A DNA stretch of 64,000 bases from Flavobacteriaceae bacterium (GTDB lineage Bacteria; Bacteroidota; Bacteroidia; Flavobacteriales; Weeksellaceae): NCBI GenBank assembly GCA_018260565.1, contig JAGLAZ010000008.1, positions 1-64,000 on the forward strand, given 5' to 3'. The notes below the pieces were generated by a model. It worked only from the letters and a program-made list of their open reading frames with translations, had not been told where the DNA came from and searched no databases. Shown in pieces: positions 1-10,521 of this stretch (position 1 is the stretch's first letter; every line of letters starts with the position of its first letter). Position numbers and translations under genes: made by a program.

Positions 1-3
1 ATG

Positions 4-11
4 CAAATATA
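4..11 (-). promoter_or_regulatory. Candidate -7 box of a leftward promoter
   Basis: The minus strand reads TATATTTG, a match to the Bacteroidota -7 consensus TAnnTTTG. It would drive a gene lying left of the window. No convincing -33 TTG is seen at the usual distance, so the call is tentative. Confidence 0.35.
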
Positions 12-84
12 ATTTTCAAAATGCGAAACTGGCTTTTTAAGGAATGACTATTTAGGGAAGAACTTTTACATAAAGAGTAGAAAT

Positions 85-116
85 AAAAAAGGCTATCATT
101 ACTGATAGCCTTTTTT
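85..116. terminator. Bidirectional intrinsic terminator after sdhB
   Basis: Perfect 8-bp inverted repeat (GGCTATCA / TGATAGCC) with a four-base loop, flanked by six A on the left and six T on the right, so it can act on both strands. On the minus strand it follows the sdhB stop by 17 bases and closes the sdhCAB operon. Confidence 0.9.
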
Positions 117-132
117 ATTGGTTTTATATGTT

Positions 133-900
133 TTATCTTTTAGATAGATTAGCAGATAAGAATTCTCTATTCATACGCGCTATATTTTCAAGACTTATGC
201 CTTTAGGACATTCTACTTCGCAAGCACCCGTATTGGAACAGTTCCCAAATCCTTCTTCATCCATTTGGCGAACCATATTAAGTACTCGTCTTTTAGCTTC
301 TACTTTTCCTTGAGGTAAGAGTGCATACTGGCTTATTTTTGCACCTACAAATAACATAGCAGAACTATTCTTACAACTGGCAACACATGCTCCGCAACCA
401 ATGCAAGCGGCAGTGTCCATAGCGAGATCTGCATCCTCTTTGGGAACGAGAACAGAATTAGCATCTGTGGTATTTCCAGAAGTATTTACAGAAATAAAAC
501 CTCCAGCAGCCATTATTCTATCAAAAGAGCTTCTATCTACCACAAGGTCCTTAATTACCGGGAACGCAGCACTTCTCCAAGGTTCTATATGAATAGTTTC
601 TCCATCACGGAAATGTCTCATGTGCAATTGGCAAGTAGTAGTACCTGTTTCAGGTCCATGAGCTCTACCATTTATATACAGAGAACACATACCACAAATA
701 CCTTCACGGCAGTCATGATCAAATGCAATAGGCTCAATATTTTGATCTATAAGTTGTTCATTGAGCATATCCAGCATTTCCAAAAAGGAAGAATCTGGAG
801 ACACCTCCGATAATTTATAGGTCTCGAATTGTCCTCGTGTTTTATTGTTTTTCTGTCTCCAAATTTTTAGAGTCAGGTTTAGTTCTTTTTTAGCGCTCAT
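133..900 (-). CDS. sdhB: Succinate dehydrogenase iron-sulfur subunit
   Basis: Electron-transfer subunit of succinate dehydrogenase (complex II, cytoplasmic face of the inner membrane). It carries electrons from the flavin in SdhA to the quinone site in SdhC. The 255 residues show the three expected cluster motifs: C64/C69/C72/C90 for [2Fe-2S], C166/C169/C172/C176 for [4Fe-4S] and C221/C227/C231 for [3Fe-4S]. It is the last gene of the minus-strand sdhC-sdhA-sdhB operon, 59 bases after sdhA, and is followed at once by a strong terminator. Length and gene order are typical of the class B enzymes of Bacteroidota. Fumarate reductase activity in the same complex cannot be excluded from sequence. 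Confidence 0.97.
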   Translation of the reverse strand: MSAKKELNLTLKIWRQKNNKTRGQFETYKLSEVSPDSSFLEMLDMLNEQLIDQNIEPIAFDHDCREGICGMCSLYINGRAHGPETGTTTCQLHMRHFRDGETIHIEPWRSAAFPVIKDLVVDRSSFDRIMAAGGFISVNTSGNTTDANSVLVPKEDADLAMDTAACIGCGACVASCKNSSAMLFVGAKISQYALLPQGKVEAKRRVLNMVRQMDEEGFGNCSNTGACEVECPKGISLENIARMNREFLSANLSKR

Positions 901-959
901 TTCCTAAGTAGGTTTGGAAATTTATTAAATATCCTAGTTTTTTTCAATGCTAAGATTTT

Positions 960-2972
960 TTATTTATAACTTCTAGCTTTTAGCTCAATATTTTCATACA
1001 CAAGCTCTTCTTTGTGCATTATCTCAGAATTTATATCACTGCCATTGTATTGCCAAGCAGTTACATACTTGTAATTCTCATCGTCACGTTCTGCTTCGCC
1101 ATCTGGTGTAGCATGATCCCATCGGAAATGCCCACCACAAGATTCTTCTCTTTTTAAGGCATCAATAGCCATTAGATGACCAAGTTCCAAAAAGTCTGCT
1201 ACACGGAATGCTTTTTCAAGCTCCGTATTCATACTGGAAGCATCTCCAGGAACCTTAACATTTTGCCAAAAATCTTTTCGAATTTCTTCTATTTCTTTTA
1301 TAGCTTCTTGTAATCCTTCAGGAGTTCTTCCCATTCCCACTTTATTCCACATTACGAGGCCTAATTTTTTATGGAAATGATCAACAGTTTTTGTCCCAGG
1401 ATTAGTAATGAAAAAATTAATCTTTTCTTCCACAGCTTGTTTAGCTTGAGCAAATTCAGATGTCTCTACAGAAATTTTACCCGTACGGATATCAGAAGAA
1501 AGATAATCTGCTATGGTATATGGAAGGACGAAATATCCATCGGCTAGGCCCTGCATTAGTGCTGAAGCTCCTAGACGGTTAGCGCCATGATCAGAGAAAT
1601 TTGCTTCACCGATTACAAAACAACCTGGAATAGTAGACATCAAGTTGTAATCTACCCATACACCACCCATGGTATAATGTACTGCAGGATATATCTTCAT
1701 AGGGGTAACATACGGATCATCTGCAGTTATTTTCTCATACATTTCGAAAAGATTCCCATATTTTTCTTCAACCCATTGTCTACCAAGATCATAAATTTGC
1801 TGTGGTGTAGGATTATGTAAATTTTTTTCAGTAGCAGATTCCCTACCCTTCTTCAATATCTCAGTTGAGAAATCTAGATATACACCTTCTTTAGTATCAT
1901 TGTTTTCGATTCCATATCCAGCATCACATCTCTCTTTAGCTGCTCGAGATGCCACATCACGAGGCACTAGGTTACCAAAGGCTGGATATCTTCTTTCTAA
2001 ATAATAATCTCTATTTTCTTCTGGGATATCAGTTGGCTTCATTCTTCCTTCTCGGATTGCTGTAGCATCCTCTAGATTTTTAGGAACCCAAATTCTACCA
2101 GAATTTCTAAGAGATTCCGACATCAGAGTCAGTTTAGACTGCTGCGTTCCGTGAACTGGAATACATGTGGGGTGAATTTGAACAAAGCAAGGATTTGCGA
2201 AGAATGCTCCTTTTTTATGAATTTTCCAAGCCGCACTACAATTAGAACCCATGGCATTAGTTGATAGAAAATATACATTTCCGTAACCACCTGATGCGAT
2301 AACTACAGCATGTGCAGAGAAACTTTCTACTGCTCCATTCACTAAATTTCGCGCGACAATACCTCTCGCTTTTCCATCAACAATAACCAAATCCATCATC
2401 TCATGGCGGTTATACATCTGGATTCTACCTTTACCTATCTGACGGCACATGGCAGAATATGCACCTAATAAAAGTTGCTGACCCGTTTGCCCTTTAGCAT
2501 AAAAAGTCCGCTTTACCTGAACTCCACCAAATGATCTATTATCTAATTGACCACCGTAATCTCTACCAAAAGGAACACCTTGAGACACGCATTGATCAAT
2601 AATATTGGCAGAAACTTCTGCTAAACGATATACATTGGCTTCTCTGGCTCTATAATCTCCACCTTTTATCGTATCATAAAATAATCTGTAGATAGAATCT
2701 CCATCTCCCTGATAATTTTTAGCTGCATTAATCCCACCTTGTGCTGCAATGGAATGAGCTCTTCTAGGTGAATCCTGATAACAGAATGCTTTTACATTAT
2801 AACCCTGTTCTGCAAGAGTAGCAGCTGCGGAACCACCCGCCAAACCGGTACCCACTATAATTACATCAATTTTATCGCGGTTATTAGGTGCGACAAGGTT
2901 CATGTGATCTTTATGGTTTTTCCACTTATCTTTAAGAGGACCGGAAGGTATTTTGGAATCTAAAATGGACAC
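960..2972 (-). CDS. sdhA: Succinate dehydrogenase flavoprotein subunit
   Basis: Catalytic subunit of complex II, oxidising succinate to fumarate with covalently bound FAD. The 670 residues begin with a leader of about 33 residues, then the Rossmann motif [11 protein letters not shown] (residues 40-50). H73 in [11 protein letters not shown] is the expected covalent FAD attachment histidine. The start codon is GTG at 2972. The N-terminus read from it resembles what I know of flavobacterial SdhA proteins, which supports this start. The gene lies between sdhC (48 bases upstream) and sdhB in one minus-strand operon. It may be linked to the class 1A PyrD at 10522, whose product succinate is the substrate here. 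Confidence 0.97.
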   Translation of the reverse strand: MSILDSKIPSGPLKDKWKNHKDHMNLVAPNNRDKIDVIIVGTGLAGGSAAATLAEQGYNVKAFCYQDSPRRAHSIAAQGGINAAKNYQGDGDSIYRLFYDTIKGGDYRAREANVYRLAEVSANIIDQCVSQGVPFGRDYGGQLDNRSFGGVQVKRTFYAKGQTGQQLLLGAYSAMCRQIGKGRIQMYNRHEMMDLVIVDGKARGIVARNLVNGAVESFSAHAVVIASGGYGNVYFLSTNAMGSNCSAAWKIHKKGAFFANPCFVQIHPTCIPVHGTQQSKLTLMSESLRNSGRIWVPKNLEDATAIREGRMKPTDIPEENRDYYLERRYPAFGNLVPRDVASRAAKERCDAGYGIENNDTKEGVYLDFSTEILKKGRESATEKNLHNPTPQQIYDLGRQWVEEKYGNLFEMYEKITADDPYVTPMKIYPAVHYTMGGVWVDYNLMSTIPGCFVIGEANFSDHGANRLGASALMQGLADGYFVLPYTIADYLSSDIRTGKISVETSEFAQAKQAVEEKINFFITNPGTKTVDHFHKKLGLVMWNKVGMGRTPEGLQEAIKEIEEIRKDFWQNVKVPGDASSMNTELEKAFRVADFLELGHLMAIDALKREESCGGHFRWDHATPDGEAERDDENYKYVTAWQYNGSDINSEIMHKEELVYENIELKARSYK

Positions 2973-3020
2973 GATGGTTTGTTTTTAGTAGTAAATCTGA
3001 ATAAAATAGAAATCAATTTG

Positions 3021-3704
3021 TTAAAAAAGAGGTGCTATTTTCAAATGATGTAACAAGGCGATTAAGATAAATCCTGCAGGAATAAGTATGGAATAAACAG
3101 TACCAAATTTTTTGATGCCGGGTGTATATTTTGGATGACGTGCTCCCACAGACTGAAATGCTGATTGAAACCCGTGTGATAGGTGTAATCCTAAAAGAAT
3201 ATTAGCAATAATATAAAATCCTACACGCAATGGATCTTGAAACTTTTCATGCAAGTCTCCCCAGAATCTTTCTTTATTTTGAATCACTTCTGCCGTTCTT
3301 TCAATATACTTAACAGACATCTCATGATACCAGAAATCATACATGTGAATTGCTAAAAAAGCTAATATGACTGCACCTGAAATAATCATATTTCGGGACA
3401 TCCATGTAGAGTTTTCGTTTCTTTTATTGTAAGAATAAGAAATTGGACGCGCTTTGTTGTTCCTTATCTCTAAGATAAAACCCATTATAAAGTGATAAAA
3501 TACCACAAAAATGAGCAAAGGTTGCATTAATATCTGGACTGCGGAATTATTCCCCATGAAGTACGATGCTGCATTGTACGCCTCTTTCCCAAATAGTGAA
3601 AATACATTTACTACGAGGTGAAGCACCAAGAACATTAGCAAAAACATCGCTGAAAGTGCCATCATGTACTTTCGTCCAATGGATGATTTGATAAATTCTG
3701 CCAT
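3021..3704 (-). CDS. sdhC: Succinate dehydrogenase cytochrome b subunit
   Basis: Membrane anchor of complex II, expected to bind heme b and to hold the quinone site. About five hydrophobic segments with several histidines fit the single-anchor class B type, in which one polypeptide replaces SdhC plus SdhD. That explains the absence of sdhD in this operon. The open frame extends to an ATG at 3737. I prefer the ATG at 3704 (MAEFIKSSIGRKY), because family members start with a short MAg/xx..S.GRKY segment and this leaves a leader after the candidate -7 box. First gene of sdhCAB. Confidence 0.93.
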   Translation of the reverse strand: MAEFIKSSIGRKYMMALSAMFLLMFLVLHLVVNVFSLFGKEAYNAASYFMGNNSAVQILMQPLLIFVVFYHFIMGFILEIRNNKARPISYSYNKRNENSTWMSRNMIISGAVILAFLAIHMYDFWYHEMSVKYIERTAEVIQNKERFWGDLHEKFQDPLRVGFYIIANILLGLHLSHGFQSAFQSVGARHPKYTPGIKKFGTVYSILIPAGFILIALLHHLKIAPLF

Positions 3705-3748
3705 ATCTCCGAATTTAGATTTTAGCAAAAGTAACATTTAAACCGGTG

Positions 3749-3756
3749 CAAAGTGA
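3749..3756 (-). promoter_or_regulatory. Candidate promoter -7 box of sdhCAB
   Basis: The minus strand reads TCACTTTG, one mismatch from TAnnTTTG. It lies 44 bases before the chosen sdhC start and 11 before the alternative start at 3737. The -33 element is not clear. Confidence 0.35.
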
Positions 3757-3796
3757 ATGAGATTCATCATTTGGGAGTTTTTTAGAATACTTCTAA

Positions 3797-3827
3797 ATAA
3801 AAATGCCGCAATAGTAAATTGCGGCAT
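3797..3827 (-). terminator. Terminator of the DUF2480-DUF937 unit
   Basis: Perfect 10-bp inverted repeat ATGCCGCAAT / ATTGCGGCAT (3803-3812 and 3818-3827) with a five-base loop. On the minus strand it is followed by a T-rich tail. It separates the DUF937 gene from the sdhC promoter. Confidence 0.8.
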
Positions 3828-3847
3828 CTGTTATTTCGCGGTATTAA

Positions 3848-4489
3848 TTACTTTAAAAACTTTCCTAAAAGATCATCTATACCAAAACTTCCTTGTTGTT
3901 GGGATTGATTTTGATTCCCTCCGCCCAAAAGACCTCCCAGAATATCTCCCAAACCTCCTTGCTGAGAACCACCTTGCAAACCGCCAAGTAAATCATTAAG
4001 CATTCCACCACCTTGGGATGCTCCTTGACCCCCAGAAAGCAAACCTCCTAGAAGACCACCTAAACCATCCGATCCTACGCCCTTGTTATTTTTTTGTCTA
4101 CCGATATAGCCCATTACTAAAGGAGCTAACATGGCCAAAATACCACCTACTTGAGATGGCGCGATACCAGAACGCTCCGATAATTGGCTTTCTACCTGTG
4201 TTTTTTGTCCTCCGAATATATGAGATAGTATGCTATTACCCTCGTCTTGGCGATTTTCTATTTGATCTGGATCATCTAAAACACTCCCATCATGATCTTT
4301 ATCTATGGCATTTGCTATTCGTTCAGCTTCCACAGGATCTTGAGATTTTTTCTGAAGCTGAGCAATAATTAAGGGTGCTGCTACTGCCATTAAAGCCATA
4401 ATCTGGGAGGAATTAATCCCAAATTTGTTTTGCATTTTCTGTGCTGCTGTTTGTCCAGCACCGCTAGATAATAATTCTAAGAAATTCAT
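3848..4489 (-). CDS. DUF937 family protein with Gly/Gln-rich tail
   Basis: 213-residue protein of the DUF937 family, whose function is not known to me. Residues 1-130 carry the helical DUF937 part, including an LLSSGAG start, a MALMAVAAPLI segment and an APSQVGGILAMLAPLVMGY segment. Residues about 135-205 are low-complexity Gly/Leu/Gln/Ser with repeated LLGGLL and GGxQGG units, ending in a short helical DDLLGKFLK tail. There is no signal peptide. It lies 26 bases downstream of the DUF2480 gene on the same strand, so the two are probably cotranscribed, and a terminator follows. The repeated tail suggests self-association, which is inference only. Confidence 0.8.
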   Translation of the reverse strand: MNFLELLSSGAGQTAAQKMQNKFGINSSQIMALMAVAAPLIIAQLQKKSQDPVEAERIANAIDKDHDGSVLDDPDQIENRQDEGNSILSHIFGGQKTQVESQLSERSGIAPSQVGGILAMLAPLVMGYIGRQKNNKGVGSDGLGGLLGGLLSGGQGASQGGGMLNDLLGGLQGGSQQGGLGDILGGLLGGGNQNQSQQQGSFGIDDLLGKFLK

Positions 4490-4515
4490 AAATTTTTATT
4501 TGAAATAACTAATTA

Positions 4516-5052
4516 TCAAAAATTATTCCTAAGGTTTTTTGCTTTAAATATAGGAACTGTACTACAAGGTTCACCAAACATGATGGATGATGCCACGGGC
4601 TGTAATTTCTGTATCAGGAGCATAAATAATGACGGATTTATAGTTCTATCTCCACAACCTTTTACAACAATTTTTTTTTGTTGATAGGCTAATGTGTTTA
4701 AATTTTCAATAGCGTAACCTAAAAGCACTTCATAATTTTCCTCAGAACTGCCTGTGAGAGAAAGCTTTACTATTCCCTCGGTTTTTCCAGCAATTAGAAA
4801 ATATGCCCAGAGAGGAACTATAGAGTCTTGAGAATTGGTAATAAGAAGTATTTTATCTTGGTATTGTCCCCAATTAAAGTCTTTTATTTTTTCACGAAAG
4901 TTTTTCTCTCGAAGGATTCCATCCTCTAAAAATTCTGAAATATCTAAAAAATCAAGTTCGTTTTTAGGAAAAAAATCTTCTATCTGTATTTGTAATAACC
5001 CGCTATCGCTTACTTTGTTTTTAATCTCTGGTATACCAAAATCTTCTATCAT
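4516..5052 (-). CDS. DUF2480 family protein
   Basis: 178-residue soluble protein that I place in DUF2480, a Bacteroidota-restricted family without an assigned function. Visible landmarks are an N-terminal segment with several acidic residues and VSDSGLLQIQIEDFFP, a central DKILLITNSQDSIVPLWAYFL and a C-terminal GEPCSTVPIFK. No membrane segments or catalytic motif are recognised. It is transcribed divergently from lpxB across a 37-base gap and lies upstream of the DUF937 gene. Confidence 0.75.
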   Translation of the reverse strand: MIEDFGIPEIKNKVSDSGLLQIQIEDFFPKNELDFLDISEFLEDGILREKNFREKIKDFNWGQYQDKILLITNSQDSIVPLWAYFLIAGKTEGIVKLSLTGSSEENYEVLLGYAIENLNTLAYQQKKIVVKGCGDRTINPSLFMLLIQKLQPVASSIMFGEPCSTVPIFKAKNLRNNF

Positions 5053-5089
5053 ATCAAGTATATTTACACAAATTTAACATTAATTTTTC

Positions 5090-6175
5090 TTGAAAATATT
5101 CTTACTTGCAGGTGAAGCCTCCGGTGATATGCACGCAGCCAAGCTGATGCAGGAAATCTTACGTGAAAGGCCCGATAGCAATTTTGGCTTTTGGGGAGGA
5201 GATGCTATGCTTCAGGTGACTCACGATCCAGAATCTCTTAAAAAACACATCAAAGACCTGGCATTTATGGGCTTCATTGAAGTAATCCGTTATCTCCCAA
5301 CAATTCTTTCCAATTTTAAACTTTGCAAGGAGCATATCACGCAATTTCAGCCAGATGTAGTAGTCCTAGTAGATTATCCTGGTTTTAACCTCAGAATGGC
5401 CAAATGGCTGAAGGATAAGGGCTTTAAAGTTATATATTATATTTCTCCACAATTATGGGCCTGGAAGGAAGGACGAGTAAAAATAATAAAGAAATATGTA
5501 GACAAAATGATCTGCATATTACCATTCGAAAAGGAATTTTATGCTAAACACGGAGTAGAAGCAGACTATGTAGGACATCCACTTCTAGATCAAGCTTTTT
5601 TTTCTGCACTACAACCTATCAATAATAAGAGTAAAATCGCACTTTTACCAGGTTCGAGAATTCAGGAAATTTCAAAATTACTCCCTATTTATTTTCAAGT
5701 AGCTGCACTTTTCCCCAAACAAGAATTTGTGGTAGCTGCTGTATCCTATCTACCGCCGGAAACGTATGGAAAGATGCCTAAGAATGTAGAACTCCGCGTT
5801 GGAAAATTTTATGAAGTACTCTCTGATGCTAAATTGGCGGTAGTAGCCAGCGGGACTGCCACATTGGAAACCGCTTTAGCTGGTATCCCGCAGATAGTAT
5901 GCTATAAAGGCAGTGCAATATCTGTACGTATTGCGCGGTATCTCATCCGTAACTTACAATATATTAGTCTGGTAAACTTAATTCTTAACAAAAAAGTAGT
6001 TGCTGAACTTATCCAAAATGAATGCACTGCCGAACGCATTAAGAAAGAATTAGAATTACTTCTACGCCCAGAAATACAAGAAAATATTCTATCCGAATTT
6101 CACAGGCTAAGAGCGCTATTAGGGGATTCTGGAGCCTCCCGTAGAGCGGCTCAGCTTATTTTACATTCTCAATAA
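5090..6175 (+). CDS. lpxB: Lipid-A-disaccharide synthase
   Basis: Glycosyltransferase joining UDP-2,3-diacylglucosamine and lipid X to lipid A disaccharide at the inner face of the cytoplasmic membrane. The 361 residues show the family hallmark AGEASGD (residues 7-13), YYISPQLWAWK in the middle, and PGSR and ASGTATLETAL in the GT-B C-terminal half. The start codon is TTG at 5090. It is supported because translation from it gives the family N-terminus directly (MKIFLLAGEASGD) and no ATG lies nearby. Two bases separate its stop from the following comEC-like gene, so the two are an operon. Confidence 0.95.
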   Translation: MKIFLLAGEASGDMHAAKLMQEILRERPDSNFGFWGGDAMLQVTHDPESLKKHIKDLAFMGFIEVIRYLPTILSNFKLCKEHITQFQPDVVVLVDYPGFNLRMAKWLKDKGFKVIYYISPQLWAWKEGRVKIIKKYVDKMICILPFEKEFYAKHGVEADYVGHPLLDQAFFSALQPINNKSKIALLPGSRIQEISKLLPIYFQVAALFPKQEFVVAAVSYLPPETYGKMPKNVELRVGKFYEVLSDAKLAVVASGTATLETALAGIPQIVCYKGSAISVRIARYLIRNLQYISLVNLILNKKVVAELIQNECTAERIKKELELLLRPEIQENILSEFHRLRALLGDSGASRRAAQLILHSQ

Positions 6176-6177
6176 AT

Positions 6178-7926
6178 ATGAAACTGGCGCAAAATTATAC
6201 TTTTGGGTATTGTTTTTGTGCCCTATTGTTGGGGATTTTCTTTGGAAATGCTTTTTGGAATTTTAATTTTATACATTTTCCACCTGAATTTCTTAAACAT
6301 CTAGTTGCTGCTGGATTCTTAGCCATTTCCGTAGTCTGCTTGATTTGTATTGTAACTAAAATTTATGTCCAAAATTTTGCGAAGATTAGTTTTAGTGTCT
6401 TTTTTACCTTAGGGATATTGTGTGGAGTTTTGTGTGCTGTGGAGGAAAATATTACCTATTCCAGTAGCCAAAAACAGGTACCATTTACCGTACAAGAAAA
6501 GCTAAAAGTTTCCGAAAAATTTCAACAATATATCATTTCCGAAGGTGTTCATAAATATATTCTCTCTGTCCCTAAGGATATTCCCAATTTACAATATGGA
6601 ACTCCTTATACCGCAAATCTATCCCTCTATCCCATTGCGGAACCTATGTTTGAATTTCAATTTAATTATTCTAAATTTTTAAAAAGAAAGAAAATCTCCC
6701 ATAGAGCAAAAGCTATATCAGAAATTAAATTGATAAATACACAGGAATCCTTATTTAATACGGCAGCAAAAATTAGAGGAAGGTTGGTAGATAAGATGAA
6801 TTATTATTTCCAAAATGATGAAACTGCAGCTTTTACCAATGGACTCATTTTAGGCGAAAAATCCGGTATTTCCAATACGCTTCAAGAAGATTTTCGACGC
6901 TCAGGGCTGATGCACATTTTGGCCATTTCTGGTAGCCACATGCTTCTAATATTTGCAGGGATATTATTCATCATTTCTAAACTCAGAATATTTAAAAAGA
7001 AAACCGGATCTATAATCTTGGCCTTACTGGCAATTTGGAGTTTTACGATTTTAATAGATTTTGGAGCCTCTGTAGTGCGTAGTTGTTTAATGATAAGCGT
7101 TTACTACATCTCTTATTTACTTCAAAAACAGGCGAATGTAGTACAATCTTTAGGTATTTCTGGTCTTATAATTTTATTATATGATCCATTTTTTGCCTTT
7201 AATGTAGGATTTCAGTTAAGTTTTGCAGCCGTTTTGGGTATTACTATGTTTAATCCATATCTCGATGCTTGGGTTTTGAGAAAGGCAAAATTTATCCCTA
7301 AGTTTTTTCGTCAAGCATTCTGTATAAGTCTAAGTGCACAGATTACAGTAATTCCATTGATGCTGTATCATTTTCATCAGTTGGGCGTAATCAGCATTGT
7401 AAGCAATGTAATTATGATTCCCTTGGGCGAATTGGTTATTATATTTGCCTTTTTGCTAGTAGGAATAGGAGGATTTGTGTCAATCCCAACTTTTTTACTA
7501 GATATGTATTCTTATTTATGTCAAATATTTTTATCTTGTGTACACTTTTTTGGCAAACTACCGGGAGCATTTATTGAAAATATATCCTTTACCTTAGTGG
7601 AACTTATAGTCTCCTATCTGCTTATAATTGCTATCTATATATATGCTAAAAACAAACAGCTAAAAGGCGCATTTATTAGTATTTACTTCCTATTTACTTT
7701 AATAATTCTAAGAAATCTTATATTTTTTTGGAACCAAAATACATCTGAGGTTCAGGCTGTTCATACTGACAAAATGGATGTTACGATTACAAAAGAAAAA
7801 TCCAAAACACACTTCCAAGTAGCCACCGATAGGCCCGAAAAAGAAATAATAAAATATATTGTTTTACCCTATATCGTAGAAAAACAGGTAGTACAATGGG
7901 ATCTTAAAATGCTACCCAAGGACTAA
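6178..7926 (+). CDS. ComEC/Rec2-type membrane channel protein
   Basis: 582-residue multi-pass membrane protein of the ComEC/Rec2 family, which carries single-stranded DNA across the inner membrane in natural transformation. Two or three N-terminal membrane segments are followed by a periplasmic DUF4131/OB-like part (about 40-190). The competence domain follows, with the signatures NGLILGEKSGI and HILAISGSHM around residues 220-260 and many later membrane segments. The C-terminal metallo-beta-lactamase domain of Bacillus ComEC is absent: only about 60 hydrophilic residues follow the last membrane segment. It is coupled to lpxB. Whether it supports DNA uptake here is unproven. Confidence 0.85.
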   Translation: MKLAQNYTFGYCFCALLLGIFFGNAFWNFNFIHFPPEFLKHLVAAGFLAISVVCLICIVTKIYVQNFAKISFSVFFTLGILCGVLCAVEENITYSSSQKQVPFTVQEKLKVSEKFQQYIISEGVHKYILSVPKDIPNLQYGTPYTANLSLYPIAEPMFEFQFNYSKFLKRKKISHRAKAISEIKLINTQESLFNTAAKIRGRLVDKMNYYFQNDETAAFTNGLILGEKSGISNTLQEDFRRSGLMHILAISGSHMLLIFAGILFIISKLRIFKKKTGSIILALLAIWSFTILIDFGASVVRSCLMISVYYISYLLQKQANVVQSLGISGLIILLYDPFFAFNVGFQLSFAAVLGITMFNPYLDAWVLRKAKFIPKFFRQAFCISLSAQITVIPLMLYHFHQLGVISIVSNVIMIPLGELVIIFAFLLVGIGGFVSIPTFLLDMYSYLCQIFLSCVHFFGKLPGAFIENISFTLVELIVSYLLIIAIYIYAKNKQLKGAFISIYFLFTLIILRNLIFFWNQNTSEVQAVHTDKMDVTITKEKSKTHFQVATDRPEKEIIKYIVLPYIVEKQVVQWDLKMLPKD

Positions 7927-7954
7927 TCTTTTTCTTTACCAGCATTTTTTCTCA

Positions 7955-7962
7955 TATTTTTG
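7955..7962 (+). promoter_or_regulatory. Candidate -7 box of aspS promoter
   Basis: TATTTTTG matches TAnnTTTG and lies 18 bases before the aspS ATG. No clear TTG is seen at -33. Confidence 0.5.
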
Positions 7963-7980
7963 TACCATTACTGACGTTTT

Positions 7981-9732
7981 ATGTATCGCACGCACACCAA
8001 TGGGGAGTTATCCCTCGCCCATCTCCATCAAAATGTTACACTTTCCGGATGGGTACAGACTATACGGAATAAAGGTTTCGTTATTTGGGTGGATGTAAGA
8101 GATCGATACGGAATTACGCAATTGGTCTTTGATAAAGATAGAACAGAATCTTATGTATGGGAAACAGCAGAGAAACTTGGGCGTGAATTTGTTATTCAGG
8201 TGACTGGTACAGTAATAGAACGCAGCTCTAAAAATCCCAAAATACCAACTGGCGAAATTGAAATTTTAGTCTCAGAATTAAAAATCCTCAATCAATCAGA
8301 ACTTCCACCCTTTACTATAGAAGATGACACAGATGGTGGAGAAGAACTGAGAATGAAGTACCGCTATTTGGATATCCGCCGCGCCCCAGTAAGAGATAAA
8401 CTTATTTTCCGCCACAGCATTGCTCAGAAAATTCGTAATTATCTATCCGACCAGAATTTTATAGAGGTAGAAACTCCTGTCCTAATAAAATCCACCCCTG
8501 AGGGAGCAAGAGACTTTGTTGTGCCAAGCCGCATGAATCCAGGGCAATTTTATGCATTGCCACAATCCCCTCAGACCTTTAAACAATTATTAATGATTGG
8601 AGGTATGGATAGATATTTTCAGATTGTTAAGTGTTTTAGAGATGAGGATTTAAGAGCTGATAGACAGCCTGAATTTACCCAAATAGATTGCGAAATGACA
8701 TTCGTAGATCAGGAACAGATTCTATCAATTTTTGAAGGTTTAGCTAAGCATTTATTACATGAAGTTACAGGGAAAGAATTTGAAACTTTTCCCAGAATTA
8801 CTTATGCAGACGCCATGGCAAAATATGGTAATGATAAGCCCGATATCCGCTTTGGAATGGAGTTTATAGAATTAAATCAGTTGGTTCAGGGCAAAGAATT
8901 TACTTTATTTAATGAAGCAGAATTGGTGGTAGGTTTTGTAGCAAAAAGTTGTGCTTCCTACACTAGAAAACAGATCGATGAGCTTACCGAATGGGTAAAA
9001 CGCCCACAGATAGGAGCATCAGGTTTAGTTTGGATTAAATATCAAGAAGATGGCAGCATTACTTCTTCTGTGAATAAATTTTATACCGAAGAAGATTTAA
9101 CTAAAATCTGTGCTAAAGCTAATGCAGAAAAGGGTGACCTTATTATCATCCTTAGTGGTAAAACTGATAAAGTCCGTACCCAATTATCCGCACTAAGAAT
9201 GGAGCTGGGTAACCGGCTGGGTCTAAGGAAAATTAACGAATTTGCTCCGCTTTGGGTCCTAGATTTCCCACTATTGGAATGGGATGAGGAAACTAACCGC
9301 TACCACGCCATGCACCATCCCTTTACCTCCCCAAAATTGGAAGATATCCCTCTTATGGAAAGCAATCCAGGGGTAGTACGTGCCAATGCGTACGATCTAG
9401 TTTTAAATGGTAATGAAATCGGGGGTGGTTCCATCCGTATTTTTGATAGAGAACTGCAGGCAAAAATGTTTAATCTTTTGGGTTTCACGGCAGAAGAGGC
9501 GGAAGCTCAATTTGGTTTTTTAATGAATGCATTCCGGTACGGAGCTCCTCCTCATGGTGGTATTGCACTTGGTTTTGATCGTTTAGTGGCTATCTTACAT
9601 GGGAACGAAGTGATCCGCGATTATATCGCTTTTCCTAAAAATAACTCTGGAAGGGATGTAATGATAGATGCCCCAAGTCCTATTGCAGATACACAATTAG
9701 ATGAACTTTCTTTACAAATTAAAAATAACTAA
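7981..9732 (+). CDS. aspS: Aspartyl-tRNA synthetase
   Basis: Class IIb synthetase charging tRNA-Asp. The 583 residues match the bacterial type, which carries a GAD insertion domain and is longer than the archaeal type. In order: N-terminal OB-fold (about 1-110), class II motif 1 around EVETPVL, motif 2 [16 protein letters not shown] (about 218-233), the insertion domain (about 290-420), and motif 3 [13 protein letters not shown] near the C-terminus. The stop codon interlocks with that of the convergent SDR gene: the two genes share four bases, leaving no room for a terminator between them. Confidence 0.97.
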   Translation: MYRTHTNGELSLAHLHQNVTLSGWVQTIRNKGFVIWVDVRDRYGITQLVFDKDRTESYVWETAEKLGREFVIQVTGTVIERSSKNPKIPTGEIEILVSELKILNQSELPPFTIEDDTDGGEELRMKYRYLDIRRAPVRDKLIFRHSIAQKIRNYLSDQNFIEVETPVLIKSTPEGARDFVVPSRMNPGQFYALPQSPQTFKQLLMIGGMDRYFQIVKCFRDEDLRADRQPEFTQIDCEMTFVDQEQILSIFEGLAKHLLHEVTGKEFETFPRITYADAMAKYGNDKPDIRFGMEFIELNQLVQGKEFTLFNEAELVVGFVAKSCASYTRKQIDELTEWVKRPQIGASGLVWIKYQEDGSITSSVNKFYTEEDLTKICAKANAEKGDLIIILSGKTDKVRTQLSALRMELGNRLGLRKINEFAPLWVLDFPLLEWDEETNRYHAMHHPFTSPKLEDIPLMESNPGVVRANAYDLVLNGNEIGGGSIRIFDRELQAKMFNLLGFTAEEAEAQFGFLMNAFRYGAPPHGGIALGFDRLVAILHGNEVIRDYIAFPKNNSGRDVMIDAPSPIADTQLDELSLQIKNN

Positions 9733-10451
9733 GGAAGTTTTGCTAATATAGATTTAGGTAGAAATCGTACTAAGAGATAAATTAATTTCCATCTCATATC
9801 CGGAATTAAAGTACCTGACTTTCTTGTGTTTACAATAATGTTAGCCACAAACTGAGGCTCCATCATAAGACTTTTATTTAATCTCAGACCATCATTTATT
9901 TTGGTTTTAATATAACCCAAAACAAATGTATTTACCTTAATTTTTCTGCCGGAAAGTTCTTGAGAAAGTCCTTCTAAGAAGGTAGAAAAAGCAGCTTTGG
10001 TACTACCATAATAAAAATTAGACTTCCTTCCGCGTATTCCAGATAGAGAGGATAGCCCGATAACTCTTTCTAGACCAGTATTATAGGTATCAAAACAAAT
10101 TTTGCTAAGAATAGATACCGCCCCTATATAATTAGTACAAACCATTTTTTGAAAGGATTGAAAATCCCAAAAACATTCATCATTCTGAACTAAAAATCCT
10201 GCAGCATATAAGACTATATTGGGTTTGTGAGGAAGATCTCGATAAAAAGCAGAGTGGCTATCCACATCCATTGCATCAAAAAATAAAGGATAAAATCGGG
10301 TGAGATTACCTTTTATTTTAAATTGATTTAAAGCCTCCATGTCTCTGGAGGCAGCATAAATTTGATATCCCTGAGCATGCCAAAGTATGGCAGATTCACG
10401 CGCGACGTCAGAGTTGGCACCAAGAATTAAAATACTTTTAGAGGTCTGCAT
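9729..10451 (-). CDS. Short-chain dehydrogenase/reductase (SDR)
   Basis: 240-residue classical SDR, probably NAD(P)(H)-dependent, substrate unknown. The nucleotide-binding segment is [10 protein letters not shown] (residues 8-17). The structural NAG motif appears as YAAG, the catalytic serine lies in LSSLSG and the catalytic pair in YYGSTKA (YxxxK). The C-terminal segment ([12 protein letters not shown]) is hydrophobic and could touch a membrane. A -7 box ends four bases before the ATG, so the mRNA may be leaderless. Its stop overlaps that of aspS. The reaction cannot be told from sequence alone. Confidence 0.85.
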   Translation of the reverse strand: MQTSKSILILGANSDVARESAILWHAQGYQIYAASRDMEALNQFKIKGNLTRFYPLFFDAMDVDSHSAFYRDLPHKPNIVLYAAGFLVQNDECFWDFQSFQKMVCTNYIGAVSILSKICFDTYNTGLERVIGLSSLSGIRGRKSNFYYGSTKAAFSTFLEGLSQELSGRKIKVNTFVLGYIKTKINDGLRLNKSLMMEPQFVANIIVNTRKSGTLIPDMRWKLIYLLVRFLPKSILAKLP

Positions 10452-10455
10452 TGGG

Positions 10456-10463
10456 CAAAATTA
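10456..10463 (-). promoter_or_regulatory. Candidate -7 box of the SDR gene, leaderless
   Basis: The minus strand reads TAATTTTG and only four bases (CCCA) separate it from the ATG at 10451. Transcription would start at or next to the start codon. Confidence 0.45.
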
Positions 10464-10521
10464 GGCAGAATCTCATTGGATACAGACATAATTATAGTTT
10501 ATTTTTACCAAAATAAATAAA

